From Tillus elongatus (Eukaryota; Arthropoda; Insecta; Coleoptera; Cleridae), in assembly GCA_964006375.1 (NCBI GenBank), contig OZ023270.1, forward strand, positions 53,038,820-53,102,819: a stretch of 64,000 nucleotides of DNA. Reading direction: 5' to 3'. Of this stretch, positions 1 to 12,379 are shown in pieces; the first letter of the stretch is position 1, and the number at the start of each line of letters is the position of its first letter. The position numbers and the translations under genes are program-made. A model generated the notes under the pieces. The model was not told the DNA's origin. It searched no databases and was given only the letters and a program-made list of their open reading frames with translations.

Positions 1-424
<424 letters not shown>

Positions 425-425
<1 letters not shown>

Positions 426-820
426 GGTCCTTCAAAATATGTGAAAATTCATTATGGCATTCATAAGATAAAATAGTTGACTATCACCTACGCAAAAGTT
501 GAAAATATTTTGAAAAATAAACACAAATAGCCATTTTTTAATATATTTTTGTCTCAGTATACACATTACGCATTGTTATAAAAAACCGCTGCAAGCTATG
601 CGAGACGTCTCAATAACAGTTTACTGTTCTTACAACAAAGGCGTCTATTAATTTTTATATTAATTTACAAAAAAGTGCAACGTGCTGTATATTTTTTAAA
701 AGTAATCCATCAAAATATGTGAAAATTCATTATTGCATTCATAAGGAAAATAGTTGACTCCCGCCTGCGCAAAATTTAAAAATATTTTGAAAAACATATA
801 TACAACTAGTCATTTTACTT
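425..820. repeat. Direct repeat pair of about 120 bp
   Basis: A block at about 425-545 (containing AAAATATGTGAAAATTCATT) recurs at about 702-820 in the same orientation with an offset near 276 bp and roughly 80% identity by eye. The sequence between is AT-rich with no gene. Family unknown. Confidence 0.6.
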
Positions 821-854
821 CCACATCGTCAATACGTGTGTATTGGCATCGACG

Positions 855-2899
855 ACAAAATTTCATTTTTTTTGCTCAAACGTAAAAATTAACGAAACAA
901 AAAACATAATTGGGGATCGAAATTTTTTCTTTCTGTCAATCTGTCTGTCGTTGGTCTGGTGGTGTGGTGTGAACCAAACTACCAGCAGGAAGCTGGCCAA
1001 ACTCCAAAGGCTGGCAATCCTGGGTATCACAGGCGCTATGAGGACGACACCCTCAGCCGCGCTAGAGGTCCTGTGGATGCTGCCACTGCTTCCCATCTGT
1101 GTCAGGAGGGAGGCGATGGCGTCGCATCTTAGAATGCGAGACTCAGGAAACTGGCGCGGAGAGCGAGCAGTAATAGGGCATGCAAGAGTCGCCAAGGAGG
1201 TGTAAAAGGAAATTCCGATTTCCGCCATAAAGGTGCGGGATGCTGAGGACGATATTAGGTTGACTAGGCCATACACCCTCAGGATTCCCAGTAGGGATCA
1301 GTGGGGGGAAAATGAGGTTGCATTCCAGCCCGCAAGCCTGGTCTGTTTCACCGACGGATCGCGGCTGGAGGACCAACAATCGTCCGGGGCAGGAATATAC
1401 ATCGATGGCCTGGGGGTGCGCGATAGCTATGCTCTTGGCGCATATACCACGGCATTCGAAACAGAGGTGTACGCTATCCTGTCTCTGGCCAATAGACATG
1501 ATGTAAAGAGGAGTCCCGAGAAATGTGTGTACATCTGCTCGGATAGCCAGGCGGTCCTCCGGGCAGTCTGTGCGGCCAGAATCAGGTCAACACTGGTTCA
1601 GGAGTGCGCTGACGCCCTCAGTGGACTAGCCAGGACGAAGGACGGGCAACTGGTGTGGGTTCCGGGACACTGTGGCGTATCGGGGAATGAGGTGGCGAAT
1701 AATCTCGCAAGACTCGGTTCCCGGCGGCCGTTCTGTGGACCGGAGCCTGCGATTGGCATAAGTAGGAAGACAGTCTCTAGCGCCTTAGACAGGTGGACCG
1801 AGGAAGCAATGGAGAGGCACTGGGGATCGGTTGGTGGCTGTAGGCAGGCGAGGGACTTTGTGGAGGGCCGGACAGATATAAAGCTGTCTGGCTACTCGGA
1901 AGGAGTCGACCTACGCTTCGCCGCATCCTTGGGGTGCTGACAGGCTACTGCACTCTTAGAAGACACCTCACATTGATACGCGTAGAGAGGGATCCCATTT
2001 GCCAGGAATGCGGCGAGGATGAAGAAACGTCCTACCACTACTTGTGTGAATGTGAGGTTTTCGGGAGTCTTTGAGCAGAATTGTTCGGATCGAGGACTCT
2101 ACAGAGGAATCAGGTAAGTACCGTCCAATTGAAGACCGTCACTGCCTTCATCTCGAGGTCGAGGCGGTTTGGCGACGGAACCGAGGAAGAGTAGAGCATG
2201 GTTGCTGGGGTTGGCAAAAAGGGCCCATTGTGGCCTACTTGCTTGGCGTTTGCCTCCCCACCACTGCTGCTACTACTACTATCTGCCTGTCTGTCTATTT
2301 GTAGCCACGATAACTTTAGAACGAATTGTCTTCAAATTTGGTATACAGTTAGCACCCGACAGACGAATGGGATTGTTTTAGGGTAAAATGGCTTCAGCGG
2401 GTAGGGGATGAGTGGGGGATGATTTGGTGCAAAGTCAAATTTTTTCGTTAAAACTTGAGTAGTATCACGTTTAAGGGTTTTTTATTAGACAACTTCAAAT
2501 TTCATCAACCATCTGGTATTCTGTGCTGAAATTAAATTAGGGGTTGAATATGTGGGAGTGCAATATCAGTGACTGAAATTTCGATTCTTTTTGCTAAAAA
2601 GGGCGAAAATGTGTCAAAACATATAGAAAACCTGATTCTGGAACGAATTTCTTTGTCTGTCGGTCTGTCGGCCTGTACGCCTGTCTGTTAGTAGGCGCAA
2701 TAACTTTTGAACGAATTGAGATATCTTCAAATTTAGTATCCAGGTAGCACCAGACAAAGGAACGCTTCGAATTGTTTTTATGTAAGATCGCTTCAGGGGG
2801 TGGCGCCTAAATGAGGTAATTTTGTGAAAAAGACATTTTTTCGTTAAAACTCAAACAACATAACGTTTCAGAGGTTTATGTGTACAGGAATACGAATAT

Positions 2900-2900
<1 letters not shown>
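855..2900 (+). repeat. CTGT-containing tandem repeat interrupted by a LINE
   Basis: A unit of about 350 bp has the order TTTTTGCT...AAAA, TCTGTCTGTC, ATAACTTT.GAACGAATTG, TCTTCAAATTT, GCTTCAG.GGGT, TTTTTTCGTTAAAACT. A second copy starts near 2580 and runs to about 2900. The first copy is split: its left part is at about 855-955 and its right part resumes at 2283. The split falls exactly in the CTGT tract, where the LINE fragment at 957-2282 sits. No open frame belongs to the repeat itself. Confidence 0.65.
957..2282 (+). pseudogene. 5'-truncated non-LTR retrotransposon with RNase H domain
   Basis: This is the 3' part of a LINE pol ORF. It starts in the region after the RT palm (a KLAKLQRLAILGITGAMRTT-type segment at about 980-1040, typical of insect LINEs). 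An RNase HI domain follows from about 1340: FTDGS (first Asp), ETEVYAI (Glu), CSDSQAV (Asp) and WVPGHCGVSGNEVAN (the His motif), so all catalytic residues are visible. The frame is broken by a TAA at 1203-1205 and by a frameshift near 1930. After that a C-terminal zinc motif, CQEC...HYLCEC, can be read. The 3' UTR ends in ACT repeats at about 2270-2281. EN and the RT catalytic core are missing, so it is dead. Clade is probably I/LOA/R1-like; RNase H argues against CR1 or L2. Confidence 0.85.
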
Positions 2901-4141
<1,241 letters not shown>

Positions 4142-5143
4142 GAAATATGCGCTGATATATATTATACAAAGTGAGAAAACTGTTGGAGAAACACAGTTGG
4201 TTAAATTATTAAGCGTCTGAAGAGAGCAAGTGGGCTTTGGTAGCGCATTTTCATAAAACGATTTCAAATTGCGAAAAATACAAAATAACGTTTCGGAAAT
4301 AGCAATTTCTTTGAGAATTAAGAAAACCGGTTTAATTGGATTTGTTAAGGAACTCAACCAAGCGATACTGGCGAAGGTAAAATTACAGATTTGGCAGGTA
4401 TCTTCCTTCTGTAAATATCTTAGATAAGTTTGTTAGATAGCCTGATCGAACCACTTCTGGAAAAAGTTGTATTTGCTTCTGACCTATATTTGGATCTGTG
4501 AAAGTAACAAAGTTATTTAATGTTGTTTTTATCTCAAATTTAGTGACATTCTGATTACAAGTTGCCTTTGTAGAGGTTAGTACATATACCAAATTTTAAG
4601 TTTCTAGCTTCATAGAAAATTGACCAAGGTTTTGTATGATAAAACAATTTATTCAACTTCACTAGAAAAAAATTCTGCGACAATTCGAAAATAAAGCCTT
4701 TCTACAAAAATTGACTGAAAAAGTTTTTTTGGGAAACTTCGCAAAAACATTATTTTACGAAAATCTTCCAAAAATGGCTACGAAAATATGCTAAAATAAT
4801 CTATGAGTTCACTGAAAAAATCTTAAACAAATTGCTGGTTCGAAAAGTCTCCAGGACAATTTTTTCAAGAATGGGCATTAAAAGAATTGATTTACACAAA
4901 AGTTGCTTTTTTTACGAAAATTTACTGAAAAATATTTTTACAAAAACGTGCCGAAAAATGTTTTCTACGAAAAGTAAATGTTTTTGTGTGGTTTTCAAAA
5001 ATTTGTACATAATTTTTTTATGTGGCTGTATTTAAATAAAAGCGACCAGTCTGCACGGCGTTTTGGTTATTTTCTAGATAAGGAATCTACAGCAGGAGGT
5101 ATGCATTGTATTTTGTTTTATTAGACATTAGATCAGTCTATCT
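4142..5143. other. AT-rich region with degenerate short repeats
   Basis: No gene seen. Between about 4680 and 5000 a loose motif of the type TTTACGAAAATTTNCTGAAAAA recurs several times, suggesting an old, diverged tandem array. Confidence 0.45.
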
Positions 5144-5283
5144 TTTTAGTGAATTTTTATTTAAAAAAATCACTAATAGAGAGGTATCGATGGTGAGACT
5201 TTGCAAAAATTTCTTCAAACGAGCGCGAATTTGGGCCCCTAGAACCCATATCCGGAGTCAGTTTCGATTTTTATATGTTTGTA

Positions 5284-5382
<99 letters not shown>

Positions 5383-5890
5383 CCAACCGATAACTCAAAA
5401 AATAATCAACCGATTTTGATGAAACTCGGCAAGTTCCTTTCTTTTATTAATAGCTTGGATGAGTTCGTTAGCCAGGAAAATCGGACAAGGTTTTCTGGAA
5501 AAATTTTGAGTTTTCTTTCGAAAAAAAAAATTTTCTCCGAAAATTACAAAAATATTTCGATGAAATTTGGTGTACATATTGCTTTGGAAAAGACCTAACT
5601 ATGCGCCAAAATTTAGGTTTCTAGGTTTACAGAAAATGGAGCTATTCAAATTTAAAATATTTATTTTTTAATATCGTCGCGTTTGACTGTCAATCGTAAA
5701 CCTGGCTTATATGAGATGTAGTATGTTGTTGCTAGGCGACCGAACATTTGATATTATTGCGCAGGTCTGTTAGACGCTGTAACCTGTAACTGACGTTTGG
5801 TGTGAGATTGTTTTATTTTTTAATGCCGAATAAAAATGCTAATGGCAAGGCTTATTAATTATTAGTACAGTTATATGAAGCTATTATATC
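5144..5890 (+). repeat. Family A repeat, copy 2 (forward) with long right flank
   Basis: The left palindromic end is at 5144-5180, the GAGCGCGAATTTGGGCCCC block at about 5220, and (TA)n at 5290-5378. The right block (ACCGATAACTCAAAAAATAA and GTTAGCCAGGAAAATCGGAC) follows. The copy continues through a further 300 bp (to about 5890) that is shared, in inverted orientation, with 19435-19940. It lacks the GCAGCAAGTGCGTTATGG-type end seen in copies 20399-21089 and 26551-27374. Confidence 0.8.
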
Positions 5891-6473
5891 TTCAAGTCTC
5901 ATCCAGAGATGTGAATCCTGGGTATATATGTACATACTGTTGTTTTGTCTCAGTTAACACAGGATGCAATATATTGTTGCGTTCTTCGGGGTTCTAGATT
6001 TGTTGAGACGGATGTGACAATATATTTTTTAATTTCTAACAATTGGGTAATATAGAAGACAAGTTAAACACTAAGTTTATTTAAAATTAAGTATTTGGAG
6101 AAAATATCATAAGACATACAAATATTAGTATGTTTAAGTGTACATTGGCGCTGGACAAAATTATCACAATGATAACAATATTTAATCAAAATTTCTAAGT
6201 GTGGTTTCAAGAGGGATTTGGCAGTAAAACCATTTAGAACAAACTGTTTACTAAATTATGTCATATCTACATATACTGCACTTCCGTGTAAAACTAATGC
6301 ATAAATTGCAACACATGCGTAAATAAATAAATAAACAAATAAAACGAGAAATATTTTAATTATTCACGTAAGTAACAAACCACACTAAAAAACAGTTAAC
6401 TTTCATTTCTGCCATCATTACCTATCGGTTTCTGTATCTGATAAAGTCACTATGTAATAAACTAAATGCCAAT

Positions 6474-6554
<81 letters not shown>

Positions 6555-6739
6555 TACGATGATAGAAGGTGCGATACTTAGTGTTTCATTGTGTTGAGCT
6601 TACATTTAGAAAAATAACTAAATAATACTATAACTTATTTATTGGTGACTAAAATTATACAATGTGTCTTACAAAAAGCTGTGCTTGTGACTATGTATTA
6701 ACACGATTTTGTTGAATATCTCTAAAACTTCTTCTCTCA
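5891..6739. other. AT-rich region with isolated (AT)n array
   Basis: No gene recognised. A pure (AT)n array occupies 6481-6551 without the family A flanks, so it is an independent microsatellite or one whose flanks have decayed. Confidence 0.6.
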
Positions 6740-6965
6740 AAACCTTTTAATTGAGAGTCACTTTATTTTCTAAATTTTGCTTCTTCTACTGATTCTCTGG
6801 CACAAACAATTGCTTGTTTTCTTCTCTGTAACCGGTCTCGCTCTTTTACGGCATCGTGAAAGGGCGAGAGCGGCTACAGAGGAGAAAACAAGCAATATGT
6901 GAAGCCAGAGAATAAGTCTCTACAGCTATATTTAATATGGAACAGTTTCACCAAGAAAGGGTAAC
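6740..6965. repeat. Foldback MITE, family D, copy 1
   Basis: The inner arms ATTGCTTGTTTTCTTCTCTG (from about 6809) and CAGAGGAGAAAACAAGCAAT (to about 6894) are inverted repeats that continue through GTAACCGG.CTCGC. Outside them the arms read GATTCTCTGGC and GCCAGAGAATAAGTCTCTA. The right end (GGAACAGTTTCACCAAGAAA) matches, inverted, the start of the 46-kb copy. No coding capacity. Confidence 0.7.
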
Positions 6966-7987
6966 AACAATTAATTAAAAATTAACTAGTTGATACATTA
7001 TGACATTGTACTCGTATTCACTAGAAGCAGTTACTTTATGAGGAGTTGGCAATGCCGAATCTTGGTTGCAGCTAGAAATTTTTCTTGCACAGTGATCCTT
7101 TGCAAGGCCATGACAGGGATTTGTTTCTTTTATAATAGAGAGGTTATTATAGTTCATTCGTATTTACCGATAAAATACAAGTGTAGTTTTATTTACTTTT
7201 TTTTATTCACACGTATAATCATTAAAAATAACACGTTAATAGTTTGTTTCCTCTAGCAAGTTTTCGTAATATAGTAGCAGTGATTTATTAATTTAATTTT
7301 GAACTTGTGTATCGCATTCTTCGGTATGTCTGCATTAACGTTACTATTGTAGTATAAGAAGTAAATATGCAACAAGCGTTTTATGATTTTGGAGAAAACT
7401 GGTGGTAGGTAAGGTACCTAAATCCACCTATTACCGGGACCTCAAGAACCAAATCGGATTCGGACATCGTGTTAAATTATATAACTGTTATACAGTTAGA
7501 CTCATCAATTTTCGGCATCATGTGGCACCATTCCTCTTGCAAACTTGATTAAAACCTTTGTTAAAATACTTTTCATAAAAACATATTTTTGAAAAATTGA
7601 GAAACTAACCAGGTGAATCTATGTATTATCGGAGAATAGGCACCACATAATCAGTGCTAATTATCGGCACATATGTAACCGTTAACGGCATAGGGTCAAA
7701 TACATATAACTATTTAGGTAATACAGATATAGGAACAAATCAAAAACAAAATTTAAATGTTCTTAAACAGGGAAATTATTTGAAATAAAAAATAAACGGC
7801 TGTAAGCAAATGTAATATAAAATGCCCAGTTCATCAAATTTCTCAGGTCTAGTAACTTACTGATAATATAATCAGTGTAGGTAAAACTGACCTTCAGTTT
7901 TGAAACTCGGAAGTTTCAGGTATTGTAAATAGCCGTCTCTTATTATTTAATGTTGGTTCTGTAATTTTTCTCAATAATTCAAATTTG

Positions 7988-8048
<61 letters not shown>

Positions 8049-8687
8049 TTGTATAAAATATTTGAATTTGTAGCCTCTATATTCGGGCAAGTCTATGTTT
8101 TGATGTAAATCGTCTATTCTCTTTATTCGGTATTTCCATCTACTTTTCTGGTTTTCTTCTTTTGTACTTTCTTATCTTCTTCGATGAGTCTTTTTTCTTT
8201 GATTAAAAATACTGTTACCACTGATATGATGTTGCAGTCGCCGTAGCTTTTCTTTTAATTTTTTTTTTCCAAATGACAGTAAAGTTGCTCCTCTCCTCAC
8301 TGTGTGATGGATGAAAGTAGCATTCGGTTGTGCGAATAGTTGAACATTTATAGCTCAGAAAACCCATGTATGTCTCACAGTTGTAATGAGTAACGATAAT
8401 TATTCAGTCACGAATATGTAATAATAATGTTATCTTACTTTCTTTGTCCCATCAAATGAACCTCACTTCTTTATATTTCATATAATTGAGAGTTTGAACA
8501 GGTAATCAATCAAATCAACTGATCTAAATATGGATCACTGATGAACAATTCAAAGCCCAAAAACTATCACAACAAAACTTCAAACAATATTCTCGTCAAC
8601 ATTCTTTCAAATATTCATAATTGCATACATCTCTCCACGCAATTTACAAATTCTGCGAGGACTCTTTTACTGATTAGTTTTCAGGTG
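6966..8687. other. AT-rich region without recognisable gene
   Basis: The short open frames here show no family features. A (TA)n array lies at 7990-8042 with no family A flanks. Nothing else recognised. Confidence 0.55.
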
Positions 8688-8842
8688 ATTTAAGCTTGAT
8701 TCACCCACTCGCGAAGTGGGAAATCAGCTACCCCTATTGGTTTATTTTGAATAATATCGTAACATTATTTAAAATGGACCAATAAGAATCAGTTTTACAA
8801 TTCGCATTTCGCAATTCGTGAGTGTATGAATCTAGCTTAAAA
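8688..8842. repeat. Short palindromic MITE
   Basis: About 155 bp whose ends are imperfect inverted repeats: TTTAAGCTTGATTCACCCAC on the left and GTGAGTGTATGAATCTAGCTTAAA on the right, continuing inward through CTATTGGTTTATTTT and AAAATGGACCAATAAG. Arms are about 75-80% identical. No clear target duplication was found. The adjoining 8846-9127 segment is open in two frames but resembles nothing I know. Confidence 0.55.
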
Positions 8843-9384
8843 CTCTCAAACTAATATGAGAACTGACATTGCAGTCGATTTGAAATTTTGTGGGAATCGA
8901 GAACGAGATTCTAATTTACATTTTCTAATTACAAAAGACACTCCGGCAATAAAGTATGACATGGGTAATTTATTCATAATTATTACTTGTGGCCCCTTCC
9001 CAGTTTTTCCCACAGATGCATCGATTAACAAAGAAATGCTTCGATTTCCCTGTTTTTCCCACAAGGCTCTGTACAAAAAATGATGAAACATGGCGTTGCT
9101 AATCGCACGGGATCGTTGACCAATCAAAGTTTTGACGAACGTATGATCACACTATCTTTATACACTCACTGTACGTATTACGTGTCTAAAAATTGGCCTC
9201 AAACGTCACAGTTATTTTTTCCAATTTAGTTTATTGTTTCTGTTTTCTTTGTTAAAAAATGTTGTACAGTTAACTTCAGTTAACGCAATATTAGCCAAAT
9301 TGTAGCTTATATTAGCACGTACTTTCTTTTTGCGGCTTACTGTGGCAGTTGCATGTAAAATTGTAATTAATTGATTGTTGTTGC

Positions 9385-9690
9385 CTTACTTGGTGAAACT
9401 GGCTTATACTACATACGCAGACTTGGAGACTACTTCTCTGGCTTCACTGTTGGGTTTCGCTTCTCTAGGTGAAGGACGTAGTCAGCGCGTAAGCTAACTG
9501 GAACAAGTGGCCGTTCTGAATTCTAGATGCTCTAGAAACGTTAAAGAACATCCTAGTACATCTAGAATTCAGAAGGGCCACTTGTTACAGTTAGCTTACG
9601 CGCTGGCTACGTCTTTCACTTACAGAAACGAAACCCAATAGTGAAGCCAGAGAAGTAGTCTCCAAGTCTGTATGTAAAATTGTATACGCA
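9385..9690. repeat. Large foldback element, family D, copy 2
   Basis: Inverted arms of about 110 bp, 9419-9530 and about 9559-9669. Shared blocks include GAGACTACTTCTCTGGCTTCAC, GGTTTCGCTTCTCT, AGTTAGCTTACGCGC and CATCTAGAATTCAGAA. The spacer is about 28 bp. The outer block matches the family D copies near 6.8 and 46-47 kb, while the inner part differs, so foldback copies carry different centres. Confidence 0.8.
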
Positions 9691-10154
9691 ACACGCTAGG
9701 AAAGTGTTTACAGGACTCGCAGATTTCCAGGACGAACGTTATCGACGATCTCGTTTTAATAAAATAGTCGCCCACTGTCAACCACTTAAAACACATATTT
9801 CTCTAGGTATCTGTTTCTGAACTCTAAGCTTAAAACAGATCGGCCACTAATCTTAAGTAAAGTGTTTAGTTTAGATATGTTTATAAAATATTTAGTCTGT
9901 TTATGGAGAAATGCATTATATGACGCATAATATGTAATTATTGACTATTAATGTTAACTGGCCCTTCAGACATAACTGAACCATGTAAAATAGACATCAC
10001 CGCAAAAGAGGATAACCAGCTAAACCACCAAGATCCAGAAACATTGCGTTTTGTAAACAAAATGTCTTTCGGTCACCTGGGAACCACTGATAGCTTTCTT
10101 GAGAATATGCACTAGCGCGTTAGCTGATACTGACCACTCAAATGCGAACGTGAC

Positions 10155-10182
10155 TAGGTTAGGTTAGGTTTAGGTTAGGTTT
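10155..10182 (+). repeat. Interstitial TTAGG-type (insect telomere-like) repeat
   Basis: Five TAGGT units, one with an extra T, occupy 10155-10182. TTAGG is the canonical insect telomere unit. The tract lies immediately after the 3' UTR of the minus-strand LINE at 10183-12026, so on the element's own strand it is a CCTAA tail. Confidence 0.85.
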
Positions 10183-12026
10183 CATTGTGAGTGGGCCATA
10201 CCTCCACGCGACCATAAGGTCTATTGTGACTCACGCCTAATAGTCTATATTTCGCCCAACAAAGCCAGCCTCCTGCAAGAGGTCGATAATCTTTGTGGGC
10301 GAAAGTTGATCCAGACCCTCCGGAGCAAGCTTTATCTTGCCAAAGAGCAGCTATCTAGTCCTGTCCGCTGCCGGACAGGAACACAGTACGTGCTCTGCTG
10401 TCTCGTCACTCTCCATACACAGCCGGCACTCGGTCTCCTGACCGACTCCAATACGGTGCATGTGGTGACGCAAGCGGCATTGTCCTGTATGCAGGCCGAC
10501 TAGAGTACTCAGTTGTTGTCTGTTTAACTCTAGAAGTTTTTTAGCCATTGACTCAGACAGGCCATTTATGAAGGCCTTAGAGTGAGCTAATCCTGGAAGA
10601 TTTTGCCAATACTGGATTGTCATTCTTTCTGTCCAGGTCTTTAAGGTGCGTTTTGCTGTGCATGATGTTATTCCCAGCACCGGTTCTGGTCCGACAAAGT
10701 CTCTCTGGGCACCACTCCTGGCAAGCGCGTCGGTCGCAACATTGCCATCATGGTCCGAGTGACCCGGTATCCAGACCAGCGACACCTCATTACAGCTGCC
10801 CAGTTCGTTAAGGTCAGATTTACAACTCCATACCCTTTTTGAATTACACCGGTAGGAACCAAGAGCCTTTATTGCAGCTTGGCTATCTGCATATATCTTT
10901 ATCGATTTGTGTGTGCACTGGTTTTTTATACTTTCCCTTGCACACATTTCGATGGCATACACTTCTGTCTAGTGTATGGTTGCGTACTTGCCGAGGCTAG
11001 CTGATAGTCTAGCATCGGTGCTGCCCCCATATGCGCCGGCTCCTACTCCCATATTGGTTTTGGAGCCGTCAGAGTACCAGCAGAGATCGGCTCTCAATAG
11101 GGTCGTTTGATTTCGCTCCCAGTCCTCCCTTTCCGGGAGGACGGTCTTGAAAGACAGATCTCTACTGATCTTTGTAGGCATCAAGGAGTCCGGACCCTCC
11201 CAGACTGACTTCCTTCGGCATGCTGTCTGCCCTTTGCTTTAGTCTGTACGTTGTCCACCTCGCCACCCTCTCCAACCATACGTGAAGAGGTGGAATATTA
11301 AGGAGGACCTCCAGAGCGGCTGATGGTGCGGTGCTTATCGCTCCCGTTCTCATCAGACAAGCTTGTCTCTGTAGATGAGCCAGTTTGGCCCACGCGATAC
11401 CACGAAGTGCGTTAGGCCACCAAACTATGGATCCATATGTTATCATTAGTCTGATAACCACTACATAGAGCCAGTACATCTGTTGGGGGTTTGTTCCCCA
11501 GTTGTTTCCACAGATTCTCCGGCATGTCCACAGGGACAGTTTAGCCCTGCGGATTACATTCTCTAACTGTATGTCCCAGTTGAGCTTCTTATCTAGGGTA
11601 ACCCCCAGATATTTTGCTTGTTCCGAAAATGGAATCGTTTCCCCCATAAGAATAGGTGGTTTTAATTTGTCCAACCTTCTTCTTCTGGTAAATGGAACAA
11701 TGATCGTTTGCGGGGGTTCACAGACATCTGTTCCCTCCGGCACCAATCATTCACTACATTTAGTGTCTCCTGAATAGTACTTGCTAGTTCCTCCTCATAT
11801 TTGCCCTTAACCATTATGACTAGATCATCAGCATACGCCTGGACCTCAACCTCCCACAGTCCGAGATAGCCAGCAAATCATCCACAAAGAGAGACCACAG
11901 CAGGGGGATAGAACTGCCCCCTGAGGGCACCCCCTCGCAGCCCTGAAGCCGACCACCTCCCCCTGCAGCGAGGTAATAACGGTCCGATTGTGGAGCATGC
12001 TTCCGATCCAGCCACAAATGGTAGGA
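10183..12026 (-). pseudogene. 5'-truncated RNase H-bearing LINE (I/LOA/R1-like), minus strand
   Basis: Reading leftwards, the fragment opens in the RT domain (VITSLQGEVVGF, then the GCPQGAVLSP motif near 11930). It continues through the catalytic YADDL at 11822-11835, a WCRREQM-type segment, KYLGVTLDKKLNWD in the thumb (about 11610), and a C-terminal RT extension. RNase H follows from about 11080: YSDGSK, then AIEMCA, YADSQAA and WIPGHSDHDGN. A zinc motif CRLC...EHVLCSC lies near 10370-10410. The frame changes at about 11840, 11730, 11165, 10965 and 10350, so the copy is dead. The last readable codons end near 10243, followed by a short 3' UTR and the CCTAA tail. The truncation point is near 12026. 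Confidence 0.85.
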
Positions 12027-12379
12027 ACGCGACTAACAATACAATAACAGGTATAATCATCCCAGTACCGTGCTTAATAAATGCTTTTATACCGACTAAT
12101 AGCATTATCTCGATACCTGACACAACAAAATCAATTAATCCGGCTAATAATTTTTGACAACGGCTCTGGTAAAGACAATACTATGACCAATAATAGTGCG
12201 ACACTTAGATATAAGTTAAACACACTAAGACCTTAAAGACGATATCCAGTGAGATATACGGGGTATAAGGCCAAAGAATCGAACTACATCACCATAATCT
12301 ATTTTTTCGATCATGCTGAGAAGTAGACGGAGAATATCATTTTCTATATTTGTTAAGAAAATTATCTTAAAAATTAAAA
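12027..12379. other. Short unassigned spacer between two LINEs
   Basis: AT-rich sequence between the truncation point of the minus-strand LINE and the first recognisable codons of the plus-strand LINE. It may include the decayed EN region of the latter. No feature identified. Confidence 0.4.

Noticed and set aside
10155..10182. True telomere end
   Set aside because: Only five units, embedded at the tail of a LINE and followed by ordinary sequence on both sides.
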